NCBI GenBank assembly: GCA_016717705.1
Contig: JADKFD010000006.1
Location: 62,001 to 126,000, forward strand
Reading direction: 5' to 3'
DNA: 64,000 nucleotides
DNA from: Rhodanobacteraceae bacterium
GTDB taxonomy: Bacteria; Pseudomonadota; Gammaproteobacteria; Xanthomonadales; SZUA-5
The position numbers and the translations under genes were made by a program. This document shows, in pieces, positions 1 to 9,933 of the stretch (position 1 is the first letter of the stretch; every line of letters starts with the position of its first letter). Under the pieces are notes generated by a model. That model saw only the letters and a program-made list of their open reading frames with translations, was not told the DNA's origin and made no database searches.

Positions 1-97
1 ACCAGAGCCCTGCGGCCACGTCACTGACGACGGACAACCAGCGGCTGCTCACGTCGAGAGTGCTAATCTTCCGGCCCCCAAATAGCAGCCGTCCCGC

Positions 98-1501
98 ATG
101 TCCACCGTCCGCACCCGCTTTGCCCCCAGTCCCACCGGAATGCTCCACGTCGGCGGCGCCCGCACGGCGCTGTTCAGCTACCTGGAAGCGCGTCGCCATG
201 GCGGCCAGTTCATCCTGCGCGTCGAAGACACCGACCGCGAGCGCTCCACCGACGCAGCCGTGCAGGCGATTCTCGACGGCATGGCCTGGCTGGGCCTGGA
301 GCACGACGAGGGCCCGTTCTTCCAGACCCAGCGCTTCGATCGCTATCGCCAGGTGGCGCACGACTTGCTGGCGGCCGGCAAGGCCTATCACTGCTGGATG
401 AGCAAGGAGGAACTGGAGGCGATGCGCAACGAGCAGGAAGCGCGCGGCCTCAAACCGCGCTACAACGGCTACTGGCGCGATCGCACGGACACGCCGCCGG
501 AGGGCGTGACGCCGGTGATCCGCTTCAAGAACCCGCTGCACGGCGAGGTCATCGTCGACGACCGCGTGCGCGGCCGCGTCGTTTTCGACAATGCCGAACT
601 CGACGATCTGATCATCTGGCGCTCGGACGATTCGCCGACCTACAACTTCGGCGTGGTGGTCGACGATGCCGACATGCGCATCACCGACGTCATCCGCGGC
701 GACGACCACCTGAACAACACGCCGCGGCAGATGAACATCTACGAGGCGCTGGGCAAACCGGTGCCGCGCTTCGCCCACCTGCCGATGATCCTCGGCCCGG
801 ATGGCGCCAAGCTCAGCAAGCGCCACGGCGCGGTCAATGTGCTCGGCTATCGCGAGGACGGTTTCCTGCCGGCGGCGCTGCTCAACTACCTGGTGCGTCT
901 GGGCTGGTCCTACGGCGACCAGGAGATCTTCTCGATGCCGGAGATGATCGCGCTGTTCTCCGCCGACGACGTCAACCATTCGGCCTCGCGTTTCGATGTC
1001 GAGAAGCTGCGCTGGCTCAACCAGCACTATCTGAAGACGCTCGATCCGGCGCTGATCGCGCCCGAGTTGCGCTGGCACCTGGTGCGCCAGGGCCTCGATC
1101 CGGACAGCGGCCCGAAGCTCGAAGACCTGATCCTGGCGCTGCGCGAACGTGTGCATACGCTGCAGGAAATGGCCGAACGCGCGCGGGTATGGATCGATCC
1201 GCTGGCGGCTTACGACGATGCCGCGGTCGCCAAGCACCTGACCGCGGCGGCGCGCGTTCCGCTGCAGGCGGCGCACTCGGCACTGGCGGGGATCACCACG
1301 TGGAGCGCGCCGGCGGTGCACGACGCGCTGAATGCCGCGGCGCAGGGCCTGGGCCTTGGGCTGGGCAAGGTGGCACAACCGCTGCGCGTGGCGATCACCG
1401 GCACCCAGGTCAGCCCGTCGATCGATCACACGGTGTACCTGGCCGGCCAGAGCGAAGCGCTCAAGCGCATCGACGCGGCACTGGCGAAGTTGCCGGCGTG
1501 A
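98..1501 (+). CDS. gltX: Glutamyl-tRNA synthetase (class I)
   Basis: This 467-residue protein charges tRNA-Glu with glutamate in the cytoplasm. The class I signature is clear: an N-terminal FAPSPTGMLHVGGAR stretch (HIGH-type motif, residues 7-21) and AKLSKRHG (KMSKS-type motif, about residue 245), followed by the all-helical C-terminal anticodon-binding region. Length matches bacterial GltX (about 470). The ATG at 98 lies directly before the conserved MSTVRTRFAPSPTG start. It is the first gene in the window and is transcribed alone; bases 1-97 upstream hold no recognisable gene. A copy of a REP-like repeat follows the stop. The discriminating or non-discriminating specificity cannot be decided by eye. 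Confidence 0.97.
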   Translation: MSTVRTRFAPSPTGMLHVGGARTALFSYLEARRHGGQFILRVEDTDRERSTDAAVQAILDGMAWLGLEHDEGPFFQTQRFDRYRQVAHDLLAAGKAYHCWMSKEELEAMRNEQEARGLKPRYNGYWRDRTDTPPEGVTPVIRFKNPLHGEVIVDDRVRGRVVFDNAELDDLIIWRSDDSPTYNFGVVVDDADMRITDVIRGDDHLNNTPRQMNIYEALGKPVPRFAHLPMILGPDGAKLSKRHGAVNVLGYREDGFLPAALLNYLVRLGWSYGDQEIFSMPEMIALFSADDVNHSASRFDVEKLRWLNQHYLKTLDPALIAPELRWHLVRQGLDPDSGPKLEDLILALRERVHTLQEMAERARVWIDPLAAYDDAAVAKHLTAAARVPLQAAHSALAGITTWSAPAVHDALNAAAQGLGLGLGKVAQPLRVAITGTQVSPSIDHTVYLAGQSEALKRIDAALAKLPA

Positions 1502-1524
1502 GCAGGCTCCGCCCGCGATTGTGC

Positions 1525-1590
1525 TTTTGTGGGAGCGGGTTCATCCCGCGAGCTTTTGCTGTCTGTGGGAGCGGGTTTATCCCGCGATCG
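1525..1590. repeat. Two direct copies of a GTGGGAGCGGGTTTATCCCG REP-like element
   Basis: Two tandem copies of a palindromic unit, GTGGGAGCGGGTT(C/T)ATCCCGCGA, separated by about 14 bases of spacer, lie between gltX and the next gene. GCGGG...CCCGC forms the stem. The same unit recurs at 13219-13271, 36706-36730 and 45389-45560. The second copy ends about nine bases before the GTG proposed as start of the next gene. Confidence 0.85.
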
Positions 1591-1598
1591 GTGACGCA

Positions 1599-2036
1599 GT
1601 GAGCGCCCGCCGCGGCACCGCGCTCGAATCCATCGCATCTGGCGAGAGCGTCGTCGTCGGCAGCCATCGGGTGTTTGCCTGGGTGATGGCGGCAGCGGCG
1701 GCGCTGGTCGCGCTGTGGGCCTGGCGGTATGGCAAGACCTGGGCGTGGTGGCCGGCCGGGCTCAGCGCAGGCCTGGTCGTCATCGCCATCGTGAGGCCAG
1801 CACTGCTGGCGCCGTTGAACCGGCTGTGGATGCAACTGGGCCATCTGCTCGGCCGCATCGTCAGCCCGATCATCATGAGCCTGATCTTTTTCGGCGTGGT
1901 CACGCCGATTGCGATCATCGCCCGCTGGCGCGGAGTGGATCCGATGAAACGCCGTTTCGACCCAAAGGCGACGACCTATTGGATCGAACGCGAGCCGCCC
2001 GGACCGGACCCCGCTTCGATGGAGCGGCAGTACTGA
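1599..2036 (+). CDS. SxtJ-family small membrane protein
   Basis: This 145-residue inner-membrane protein has no known biochemical function. Two hydrophobic hairpins are visible (about residues 22-60, and 75-105 including SPIIMSLIFFGVVTPIAIIA), followed by RWRGVDPMKRRFDPKATTYW, which matches the C-terminal signature of the SxtJ family as I know it (DPxxRRFDPxxxxYW). I chose the GTG at 1599 because it gives the usual family length (about 130-145); no in-frame ATG exists at a suitable place and upstream codons fall inside a REP repeat. In many genomes SxtJ proteins sit next to a DUF5989 protein and a carbamoyltransferase; neither is present here, so this copy is isolated. A palindromic repeat follows immediately. 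Confidence 0.75.
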   Translation: MSARRGTALESIASGESVVVGSHRVFAWVMAAAAALVALWAWRYGKTWAWWPAGLSAGLVVIAIVRPALLAPLNRLWMQLGHLLGRIVSPIIMSLIFFGVVTPIAIIARWRGVDPMKRRFDPKATTYWIEREPPGPDPASMERQY

Positions 2037-2038
2037 GA

Positions 2039-2126
2039 GTAGCCCGGTGTACCGCGTAGCGGTTCACCGGGGACGGTCTGGTGCAAGCACCCGGAGAACG
2101 CGCCCGGGGCGCGTACACCGGGCTAC
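2039..2126. repeat. Inverted repeat with GTAGCCCGGTGTAC arms
   Basis: Arms at 2039-2052 and 2113-2126 are perfect 14-base inverted copies (GTAGCCCGGTGTAC and its complement) around a GC-rich loop. It lies between two convergent genes, three bases after the stop of the SxtJ-like gene. Its right arm contains the stop codon (TAG, 2123-2125 on the minus strand) that ribokinase would use if its frameshift were repaired. It may act as a bidirectional terminator, but neither side has a T-run. Confidence 0.8.
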
Positions 2127-3092
2127 CCAAATCGCCCCTGCACCTGCGCCCGCGTCGGCATCGCTTGCGCGGTGCCGGTTTTGCTCGGTGCTCATCGCGG
2201 CGACTCGGTTGGCATGCACCACCGCATCGCGAAAGCTTGCCCCGGGCTCGGCGAAGGCCAATGCGGCAGACAGCGCCCCGGAAAAGGCATCGCCGGCGCC
2301 AGTGGTGTCGATCGCACGCACGGATTCCGGCGCCAGACGGTAGTACGGCGCATTGTCGCCACGATGATCGCGCCCGTGCGACACGAAGCAGCCATGCTCG
2401 CCCAGCGTGATCAACACGGTCGGCACTCCGGTGGTTCGGCACAGCGCGTGCAGATCGAGATCGTCGATCTCCCACGGGCGCGACACGTCATCGGGCACGC
2501 CGAGCAAGCCCAGCAGCAGCGCGAACTCGGTCTCGTTGGGCGTGATCAGATCCACCAGCGCCAGCACTTCCGGCGTCAGTTCCGGATGCAGCGGCGCCGG
2601 ATTCAGGAAGGCCAGCGCCCCGACCTGACGGGCCCGTCCGAGCACCGCGGCGGCGACCGCGACTGGCGTTTCCAGTTGCGTCAGTACCACCCGCGTACCC
2701 GTCTCGATCTGCGCCGCCACCGCCGTCGCGTCAAGGCCCTGGTTGGCCGCCAGATCGACCACGATCAGATTGCGGCCGGCGGCGTCGACGATGATGCTGG
2801 CCGTCGCCGTCGGCCGATCGGCCACCGTCTGCCAATGGCAATCGAGACCCACCTCGCCGGCAAACTGGCGTGCGGTGTCGGCCAGCAGATCGGCACCGAC
2901 CGCGCCGACAAAACGCGTCGCCACACCCTGTCGATGACAGGCCACCGCCTGGTTGAAGCCCTTGCCGCCGGGACCGGTCGAAAAATGCCCGACGCGCGTC
3001 TCGCCGACCACCGGGAAACGATCGGTGACCCAGCAATGGTCCTGGACGTAGCTGCCGATGATGGTGACGGCGGGGGCCGTTTGATCGCTCAA
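2064..3092 (-). CDS. rbsK: Ribokinase (PfkB family), 3' end frameshifted
   Basis: This enzyme phosphorylates D-ribose to ribose-5-phosphate using ATP. Both PfkB signatures are present: STGPGGKGFNQAVACHRQG near the N terminus and IDTTGAGDAFSGAL with the catalytic Asp near the C terminus. I chose TTG at 3092 as start: it precedes SDQTAPAVTIIGSYV, where the first beta strand begins, and a GGAG sits 8 bases upstream; no ATG is well placed. Near the 3' end the frame breaks in an AAAA run (2179-2182). Dropping one A would read STEQTGTAQAMPTRAQVQG and end at 2123, which is the normal ribokinase tail, whereas the literal frame runs into the palindrome and stops at 2064. Upstream on the same strand is a nucleoside transporter, suggesting nucleoside/ribose salvage. 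Confidence 0.85.
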   Translation of the reverse strand: MSDQTAPAVTIIGSYVQDHCWVTDRFPVVGETRVGHFSTGPGGKGFNQAVACHRQGVATRFVGAVGADLLADTARQFAGEVGLDCHWQTVADRPTATASIIVDAAGRNLIVVDLAANQGLDATAVAAQIETGTRVVLTQLETPVAVAAAVLGRARQVGALAFLNPAPLHPELTPEVLALVDLITPNETEFALLLGLLGVPDDVSRPWEIDDLDLHALCRTTGVPTVLITLGEHGCFVSHGRDHRGDNAPYYRLAPESVRAIDTTGAGDAFSGALSAALAFAEPGASFRDAVVHANRVAAMSTEQNRHRASDADAGAGAGAIWVARCTRPGRVLRVLAPDRPR

Positions 3093-3236
3093 GATCGTGA
3101 CTCCGGTGCGACGGGTGAAGCGCAAAACGGAAACGTCAACTGCACCCCCGTCGGCGTGGTCGCGACACAGGCCAAATTGACGATTCACATTTCACTTTTC
3201 ACCTTGCTTGCGAATGGCCATCAGGAAACTCCGCAG

Positions 3237-4526
3237 TCACCCAAACCTGGTCAACACCCCCGCAATCGTCGCCGTCATGAAAGTCGCCAGCGAGCCGCCG
3301 AGCACCGCGCGCAGGCCGAAGCGGGCGAGATCGCTGCGGCGTTCCGGCGCCAGGCCGCCGATGCCGCCGATCTGGATCGCGATCGACGAGAAATTGGCGA
3401 AGCCGCACAGCGCGTAGGTGGCGATCAGCTTGCCCTGGTCGGTCAGCATGACGCCGTCGACGCCACTCTTGATGATCTCGGACAGCTGCATGTAGGCGAC
3501 GAATTCGTTGATCACGACCTTCTGGCCGATCAGGCTGCCGACCACGGTGGCGTCCTGCCAGGGCACGCCGATGACCCAGGCCAGCGGTGCCAGCAGGTAG
3601 CCGAGGATGCAGGCCATGTCGGTCGGCTTGCCGAGCCAGCCGGCCAGGCCGGTGACGTCGCCGATCCAGGTCAGCGGCCAGTTCAGCAGCGCGATCAGGG
3701 CGATGAAAGCCAACAGCATCGCGGCGATGTTGAGTGCCAGCTTGAGGCCGTCGGCGGCGCCGCTGGCGGCAGCGTCGATGATGTTGCTGGCGTGCTGCTC
3801 GACTTCCATCTTGACGGTGCCACCGGTCAGCGGATTGCCGGTCTCCGGGATCAACACCTTGGCGATCACCAGCGTCGCCGGCGCCGCCATGATCGAGGCC
3901 GCCAGCAGATGCTTGGCATAGAACGCGCTCTGCACCGGGTCGCCGCCGCCGAGCATGCCGACGTAAGCCGCCAGCACGCCGCCGGCGATATGCGCCATGC
4001 CACCGATCATCATCGTGATCAGTTCGGACTCGGTCATCTTCGAGATGTACGGACGCACCGTCAGCGGCGCTTCGGTCTGGCCGATGAACACGCTGGCGCA
4101 CACCGAGGTGGTCTCGGCACCGGACACACGCATCACCTTGGTGATCGCCAGCGCCATGATGCGCACCACCCACTGCATCACGCCGAGGTAATACAGCACG
4201 CCCATCAAGGCAGCAAAGAAGATGATCGTCGGCAGCACCTGGAAGGCGAAGATGAAACCGAACTTCTCGGTGTCCATCAAACTGCCGAAGATGAAATTCG
4301 ATCCGGCGCCGACAAAGCTCAGGATCTTGACGAAACCGTTGCCGAGCGCGTCGAACACATCCTTGCCGCCGGGCACCAGCAGGACCAGCGCGGCGAACGC
4401 GATCTGCAGCGAAATGCCGGTGACCACCAGTTTCCAGTCGACCGCGCGTCGGTTGTTGGAAAACAACCAGGCAATACCGATCAAGACCGTCAAACCGAAC
4501 AAGCCGAACAGGATCTGACCCAGCAT
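3237..4526 (-). CDS. nupC: Concentrative nucleoside transporter (NupC/CNT family)
   Basis: A 429-residue inner-membrane symporter that imports nucleosides with H+ or Na+. The order of segments fits the CNT family: three N-terminal helices (MLGQILFGLFGLTVLIGIAW onward), the gate region with LQIAFAALVLLVPGGKDVF, and the conserved core with SVFIGQTEAPLTVRPYI and VINEFVAYMQLSEI. Family knowledge places the nucleoside- and cation-binding residues in those two core motifs. The ATG at 4526 has a GGGGGA ribosome site about 8 bases upstream; a further in-frame ATG upstream adds an unlikely tail. Ribokinase follows 145 bases downstream on the same strand, consistent with import and use of nucleosides. 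Confidence 0.93.
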   Translation of the reverse strand: MLGQILFGLFGLTVLIGIAWLFSNNRRAVDWKLVVTGISLQIAFAALVLLVPGGKDVFDALGNGFVKILSFVGAGSNFIFGSLMDTEKFGFIFAFQVLPTIIFFAALMGVLYYLGVMQWVVRIMALAITKVMRVSGAETTSVCASVFIGQTEAPLTVRPYISKMTESELITMMIGGMAHIAGGVLAAYVGMLGGGDPVQSAFYAKHLLAASIMAAPATLVIAKVLIPETGNPLTGGTVKMEVEQHASNIIDAAASGAADGLKLALNIAAMLLAFIALIALLNWPLTWIGDVTGLAGWLGKPTDMACILGYLLAPLAWVIGVPWQDATVVGSLIGQKVVINEFVAYMQLSEIIKSGVDGVMLTDQGKLIATYALCGFANFSSIAIQIGGIGGLAPERRSDLARFGLRAVLGGSLATFMTATIAGVLTRFG

Positions 4527-4749
4527 GTTGCATTCCCCCGAACCGATGAGCCGGTCACACCCCATGCGGCCGGTCGGGCGAGACTAGGCGAGCCGTCCAC
4601 GGGGTGCAAACATCGGCAACCCCTTGAACCTGGCGCGCGCCGATGCTTCGCGCTGCCACTTCGCCCCGCGCTGGTCCGCGATCATTCCGTGCACTGCGCC
4701 TGCGTACGCATTAGCATCGGGCTTCGATCCCATTCCTGCCGAGCAGCGC

Positions 4750-6189
4750 ATGGCCGCAGAAGGGCAATCCGCAGTGCCACACGCCTCGCGCCGTCGACTG
4801 ACGATCGGGCGGCGATTGTTCTACACGCACTTGCTGGTGGCGTTGCTGGTGGCATTTGGCCTCGGCTCGTACCTGCACTGGGTCGCCGAGGCCGAGCTGT
4901 CGCGTGCCTTGCAGGCGCGGCTGGTCGACAACGCGACGCTGGCGGCAGAGGCGGTCGGTGTCGGTGACTGGGAGGCCATACGTCATCCGAGCGACACGCA
5001 GCGTCCCGAGTACGCCGACTTGTCGTCGCGACTGAGTGCCATCGTCAAGCGCAATCAAGCGATCGAGCGCCTGCTCGTGGTGCGTCAGGAGGATGGCCAG
5101 GTGACCGCGGTGGCCGATTCCCGCGGCGCCAACAGCGGCTACGCGCCGGGCGATTCGCTGCCGCCGGCATTGGGCCGACAGGCGTCGGGTGCGGCGCAGG
5201 CGGGCGCGATCAGCGGCAGCTCCAAGGATTTCAATGCCCTGACCACGCTGCCCGGCGGCGGCGGTCGATACCGGATGCTGTTGCAGATTCCCGCCGAAGA
5301 CATCGACGGCAAGCTGGAAACGCTGCGCATCAACTCGGCGGTGTCGTTCATCCTGGCGGTGGCGCTCGCACTGGCGATGAGCGTGTGGCTGGCACGCTCG
5401 GCACAACGGGTGCTGCGGCGCTTCGCCTTGCGCTTTCGCGAAATTGCCGAAGGCCGCCTCGACCAGAAACTGGACCTCGCCGGCAACGACGAGTTTGTCG
5501 ACCTGGCGGTCGCCCTCGATGAGATGGCCGGACGACTGAATGAAGCGCAACGCGTACGCGAGAGCGCGCTTGGCGATCTGCAGGCCGCGCGCGATCGCCT
5601 CGAAGGCATGGTGCGCGAGCGCAGCATCGAACTCGACCAGCTCAACGTGATGCTGCGCTCGGAAATCGAGCAGCGCTGCCAGCTGGAGGCCGCGCTCGCC
5701 GAGGCCGCCGCCACCGACATGATGACCCATTTGCTGAACCGCCGTGGCATGGTCGAGGCACTTGAACACGCGGCCGAACAGGCCAGGCGCCAGAAGAGTT
5801 CCTTCATCGTCGCCGTCGTCGACATCGATCTGTTCAAGCGCGTCAACGATCAACTCGGGCATTCGGTCGGAGATCAGGTGGTGATCGCGATGGGTCGCCG
5901 GCTGAAGTCCTCGCTGGGCCATGCCGACGCCGCCTGCCGCTGGGGTGGCGAGGAATTCCTGCTGTTGTGGCCGGGCTTGACCATCACCGAGGGCGAGAAG
6001 CGCGCCAACGCCTTGCGCGAGAGCATTGCCGCCGGCCCGATCTATCCGCAGGGACCGCAGATCACGGTCAGTATCGGCGTGGCCGAATTCACCGGCCTGG
6101 ATACGCTGGACCGCTGCATCAATCGCGCCGACAAGGCGCTCTACCGCGCCAAGACCAACGGCCGCAATTGCGTCGTCGTCGGTCTCTGA
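4750..6189 (+). CDS. Membrane diguanylate cyclase, HAMP-GGDEF
   Basis: Predicted to make cyclic di-GMP from two GTP in response to a periplasmic signal. From the ATG at 4750 it has 479 residues: a membrane helix (YTHLLVALLVAFGLGSYL), a periplasmic domain of about 150 residues without a family I recognise, a second helix (SAVSFILAVALALAMSVWLA), a HAMP linker, a coiled-coil stretch and a C-terminal GGDEF domain with RWGGEEF at residues 397-403, so the active site is intact. The inhibitory RxxD motif is absent: GHAD occupies that place. The start is uncertain because no strong ribosome site is visible and the frame stays open to 4624. It is divergent from nupC and monocistronic. Confidence 0.88.
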   Translation: MAAEGQSAVPHASRRRLTIGRRLFYTHLLVALLVAFGLGSYLHWVAEAELSRALQARLVDNATLAAEAVGVGDWEAIRHPSDTQRPEYADLSSRLSAIVKRNQAIERLLVVRQEDGQVTAVADSRGANSGYAPGDSLPPALGRQASGAAQAGAISGSSKDFNALTTLPGGGGRYRMLLQIPAEDIDGKLETLRINSAVSFILAVALALAMSVWLARSAQRVLRRFALRFREIAEGRLDQKLDLAGNDEFVDLAVALDEMAGRLNEAQRVRESALGDLQAARDRLEGMVRERSIELDQLNVMLRSEIEQRCQLEAALAEAAATDMMTHLLNRRGMVEALEHAAEQARRQKSSFIVAVVDIDLFKRVNDQLGHSVGDQVVIAMGRRLKSSLGHADAACRWGGEEFLLLWPGLTITEGEKRANALRESIAAGPIYPQGPQITVSIGVAEFTGLDTLDRCINRADKALYRAKTNGRNCVVVGL

Positions 6190-6272
6190 TCCGGCGACCT
6201 TCGGAACCCGTGATGCGGCTCGCAACACCGGCCCGGAGCGGCTCTGGCACACCGCGTTGACGCCACGGCAGC

Positions 6273-6346
6273 TGGAGCGGGTGATGGGAATCGAACCCAC
6301 GTTAGCAGCTTGGGAAGCTGCAGTTCTACCATTGAACTACACCCGC
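6273..6346 (-). tRNA. tRNA-Gly (anticodon CCC)
   Basis: A full 74-base cloverleaf on the minus strand: acceptor stem GCGGGTG/CACCCGC, D arm with AATGGTA loop, anticodon stem GCAGC/GCTGC with loop TTCCCAA (anticodon CCC at positions 34-36), T loop TTCGATT, discriminator T, and an encoded CCA end (6273-6275). It resembles E. coli glyU, the tRNA that reads GGG. It stands alone between two signalling genes. Confidence 0.96.
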
Positions 6347-6461
6347 ACGATGCCTGCATTCTACGGATCGCAGCGCGTATCGCCAGTGGCAACGGAGTCT
6401 GCGTGCAAGTTCGACGTCTCGCACAAGTGGTTCCGAGCTTCCCTCAGGGTAGGATTCAGCC

Positions 6462-7712
6462 ATGAGCAGCAATCCTCCCCAGCAAGTCCCATTCCTCGCG
6501 CGCGTGCTGGCGCAGCTGCGGCTGACCCAGTGGTCGCCATGGACGCTGGTGGCCCTGGGCTTGCTGATCATCGGTACTGGGCTCGGTCTCGACCTGGTGC
6601 GCCAGTACCGCGAAGCCGAAGCACACGAGCGCGAACGCCTGACGGCCACCGCCAGCACCGTTGCCAACGGCACCGGCCAGCGCCTCGCGGCGGCAGCGAT
6701 GTTGCTGGCGCGGCTGGACTCGGCGCTGCTCGCCAACCCGACCGATGCGCATGCCATCGTGCAATCGGTTTCCGGCCTGGAATCGCATCTGCTGGCCGTG
6801 CTGGTGATCGGCAGTGATGGCCGCATCGTTGCCAGCAGTCGCGCCGAGTACTTCGGCATCGACCTCTCGGGCGAGGAACTGCTGTGGTCGGCGCGCGCCG
6901 ACGCCGACGTTGATCCGCGGCTGGAATTGCGCATGCCGCCGACCAGCCTGGGCAATCAGGGCCGCATAGCCTCGCGGGCCAGGCGCAGCGTGGACGGCAG
7001 CTTTGCCGGCGTCATCGCCGTGATCGTGGCGCCGGAATTCTTCGACAGCGCGCTGGTGCCCCTGTACGGTTCCGGTTCCAGCATCGAGATTCTCGATGCC
7101 ACGGGTGCAAGCGTGCTGCGCCGGGCACACGCGGACGCGGGCGAACCCGACGCGGCGGGGCAGTTGCAGGCACAGGCGGTGGCCACGTCGACCCTGATCG
7201 CACTCAGCCAGCCGTGGGCGGTGCGCGCCTCGCGCACGCAGTCGGCGGTATTCGCCGCATGGCGCAGGCAGGCGCGTTTCGGCCTGATGTTGTGGATCCT
7301 GGTTGCCCTGGTCGCGGTGACCGCTGGCGTCATCGGTTCGCTGCGGCGCAAGGAAGTCCGCCGGCTGCGCGGGCTGCATCAGCGCCTGCTGCAGGGCGTG
7401 GACGAGGGCCTCGCCGGGATCGATCTCGACGCCAGCGTGAGATTTGCCAACGCGGCCATGGCGCGCTACCTGGACACCACGCCGGGCGATCTGCTCGGCC
7501 GCGACCTGCGCGAGCTGTTGCGTTGGACCGCCGACGATTCGATGCCTGCCGATCCGGTGTTCGCGGTCATCGTCGGCGAATTGCCGCGCTTCGAGGGCTT
7601 GTGCGAGCTCGGCAGCAGCACGCTCCGCGCGACGATCACGCCAACCCGCGACGGCGGCGTCATCACCGGCGCATTGCTGGCATTTGCCGATCCCTTCGCC
7701 GGCGGCAGCGCC
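6462..7712 (+). CDS. Hybrid sensor histidine kinase, N-terminal part (frameshifted)
   Basis: Sensor half of a large hybrid kinase. The ATG at 6462 has a purine-rich ribosome site (AGGGTAGGAT) upstream. A membrane helix (TLVALGLLIIGTGLGLDLV) is followed by a periplasmic sensor region of about 220 residues that looks like a dCache/PDC module, a second helix (LMLWILVALVAVTAGVIGSL) and a first PAS-like domain (LLQGVDEGLAGIDLDASVRF). The frame is lost near 7705-7715: the PAS/kinase part continues in the +1 frame without a start codon, and removing one C from a CCC run would join the halves. Read literally, this frame runs on to a stop at 8168 without resembling protein. I regard both parts as one gene. 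Confidence 0.8.
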
Positions 7713-9933
7713 ACCCGCCGCCCGCAGCCCGGCCGATCGGCTCTACCGTACCTTGTTCGACCTGTCGCCCGACGGCGTCATGATCGTCGATCTGGACAGC
7801 GAGCGACCGCTGGCCTTCAACCCCGCCGCCGCACGGCTGCTGGGCTTCAGCGGCGACGATTTCGGCCGCTTGCGCGTGCGCGAACACGAAGCCAATCCGG
7901 CGCCGATGGACACCATTCGCGGCATTGCGCGGGTGCTGGCCGAGGGCCGGGTCGAGTTCGAGACGCGCTATCGCACCCAGCAAGGTGGCCAGCGCGACGT
8001 CCAGGTGCTGGCGCAGACCATCGAGTTCGCCGGCCGGCCGGCGCTCTACTGGATCGTGCGCGACATCACCGACCGCAAGCGCGCCGCCAGCGAACTGCGC
8101 GAAAGCGCAACCCTGGCCGAGCGCGCCAATCGCGCGCGCAGCGAATTCCTGGCCAACATGAGCCATGAAATCCGCACGCCGATGACCGCCATCCTCGGCC
8201 TCACCTATCTGCTGCAGAAAACCGAGCTCGGCAGTGTGCAGCGCGACCACGCGCAGAAGATCGACAGTGCCGCGCGAACCCTGCTGGCGATCCTCGACGA
8301 TTTGCTCGATTACTCCAAGCTCGAGGCTGGCCGCATCGCCATCGAACAGCAACCCTTCGTGCTGCGCGAGGTGCTCGACGACATCGCCGTGGTGTTCGCC
8401 CCGAGCATCCGCGACAAGGGCATGGGCTTCAACATCGCCATCGCACCGACGCTGCCAACGGCGCTGATCGGCGATCCGGCGCGCCTGCGTCAGATCCTGC
8501 TGAACCTGGTCGGCAACGCGATCAAGTTCAGCGAGCGCGGGCGCGTCGACGTCATGGTCAGCGGCCAGCGCGCCGACAACGGCGATATCGACCTGCAACT
8601 GGCGGTCCGCGATACCGGGATCGGTATCGACAGCGAGACCTTGAAGCGCATTTTCGAACCCTTCTACCAGGCCGAGACCTCGTCGACCCGGCGCTTCGGT
8701 GGCACTGGCCTGGGCTTGCCGATCACCCAGTGGCTGATCAACCTGATGGGCGGCACGCTCGAAATCGACACCACACCGGGTGTCGGCAGCGAGTTCCGGG
8801 TGCGTCTTTGCCTGCCGGAAGCAACGGCAACTGCGGTCGCCACCTTGCCCGCACCCGCAGCGGTGCCGACGACGTCGGCGCGCCTTGGCGGTCTGTCGGT
8901 GCTGCTGGTCGAGGACAATCCGATCAATCGCCATGTGGCGCGCGAGATCCTGGTCGGCGAAGGCGCCGAAGTCGACATCGCCTGCGACGGACATGAGGCC
9001 ATCGACCGCCTGCGCAGCGCGCCTGGTGCTTACGACATCGTCCTGATGGACATCCAGATGCCGCGCATGGATGGCTTCGAGGCCACCCGTGAGATTCGCG
9101 AAACACTGGCGCTGCGTGAGCTGCCGGTGATCGCGATGACGGCCAACGTCAGCCCGGAAGATCGCGCGCATAGTCGCGATGCCGGCATGAACGACCATCT
9201 GGCCAAGCCCATCGATGTACAGACGCTGGTCGCCACCGTGCTGCGCCATGCGCGCCCGGGCGCCGCGGCGTTGGCGGCCGCGCCTGCGCCACGCGCCGGG
9301 GCCGACGCCGAGCCGCCGGTGCTGGCGCTGGAACAGGCGCTGGCACGCCTGGCCGGACACCGGGCGCTGTATGCGCAGATGGCACGCATGTTCGCCCAGG
9401 AACAGGGCGAATCGGTGCGCCAGCTGCACGACGCGCTGGCCCAGGGCGACCGCACCGAGGCAGGCCGCGCTGCGCACACCCTCAAGGGCGTCGCCGCCAC
9501 GCTCGGCGCCGAGGCGCTTTCGACCATTGCCGCGCAACTCGAACGCGCACTGAAGCGCGGCGTCGAGGCGGAGGAACTGCAGCGCATGAGCGAACGGCTG
9601 GCAGAAGCGGTGGCGCAGGCCAGCGTCGCGCTGGAACGCGCCGCCGAACAGTTGTCGCCGGCCGCCGATGAAGCGGTGCCGATGGCCGAATTCAATCGTG
9701 CTGCGTTCGACAGCCATCTCGATGCGCTGGTGCTCGCGCTGGTCGACAGCAACATGGCGGCGCTGGATCATTACGCCGAGTTGCGCGCTTTGGCGTCCAA
9801 GCCGCTGATCGGGCCGCTGCGGGCCGTCGAGGACGCGCTCGGCCGGCTCGATTTTCGTACCGCACTGGACGCCTGCCGTCGCGTCGAGGCGGCGCTGGAC
9901 ACGCTCGCTGAAGTCACAGGGGATCTTGAATGA
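7713..9933 (+). CDS. Hybrid sensor histidine kinase, PAS-HisKA-HATPase-REC-HPt part
   Basis: Transmitter half of the hybrid kinase that begins at 6462. It starts mid-protein with a PAS domain (ADRLYRTLFDLSPDGVMIVD), then HisKA with the phospho-accepting His in FLANMSHEIRTPM, HATPase_c with N-box NLVGNAIKFSE and G boxes DTGIGI and GGTGLGL, a receiver domain (VLLVEDNPINRHVA, phospho-Asp in VLMDIQMPRMDG, Lys in HLAKP) and a C-terminal HPt domain with AAHTLKGVAATLG. A complete internal His-Asp-His relay is therefore encoded, as in ArcB/BarA-type kinases. The stop overlaps the start of the next gene by four bases (ATGA), so the REC-GGDEF protein is the obvious output partner. Confidence 0.88.

Noticed and set aside
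1..97. A partial gene at the left edge
   Set aside because: No frame in these bases shows a recognisable protein end or RNA gene.
2172..4967. A 931-codon open frame on the plus strand opposite ribokinase and nupC, and a similar 733-codon frame opposite relA (26472-28673)
   Set aside because: They are His/Gln/Arg-rich, have no domain, and lie exactly antisense to well-conserved genes; long antisense frames are expected from high third-position GC.
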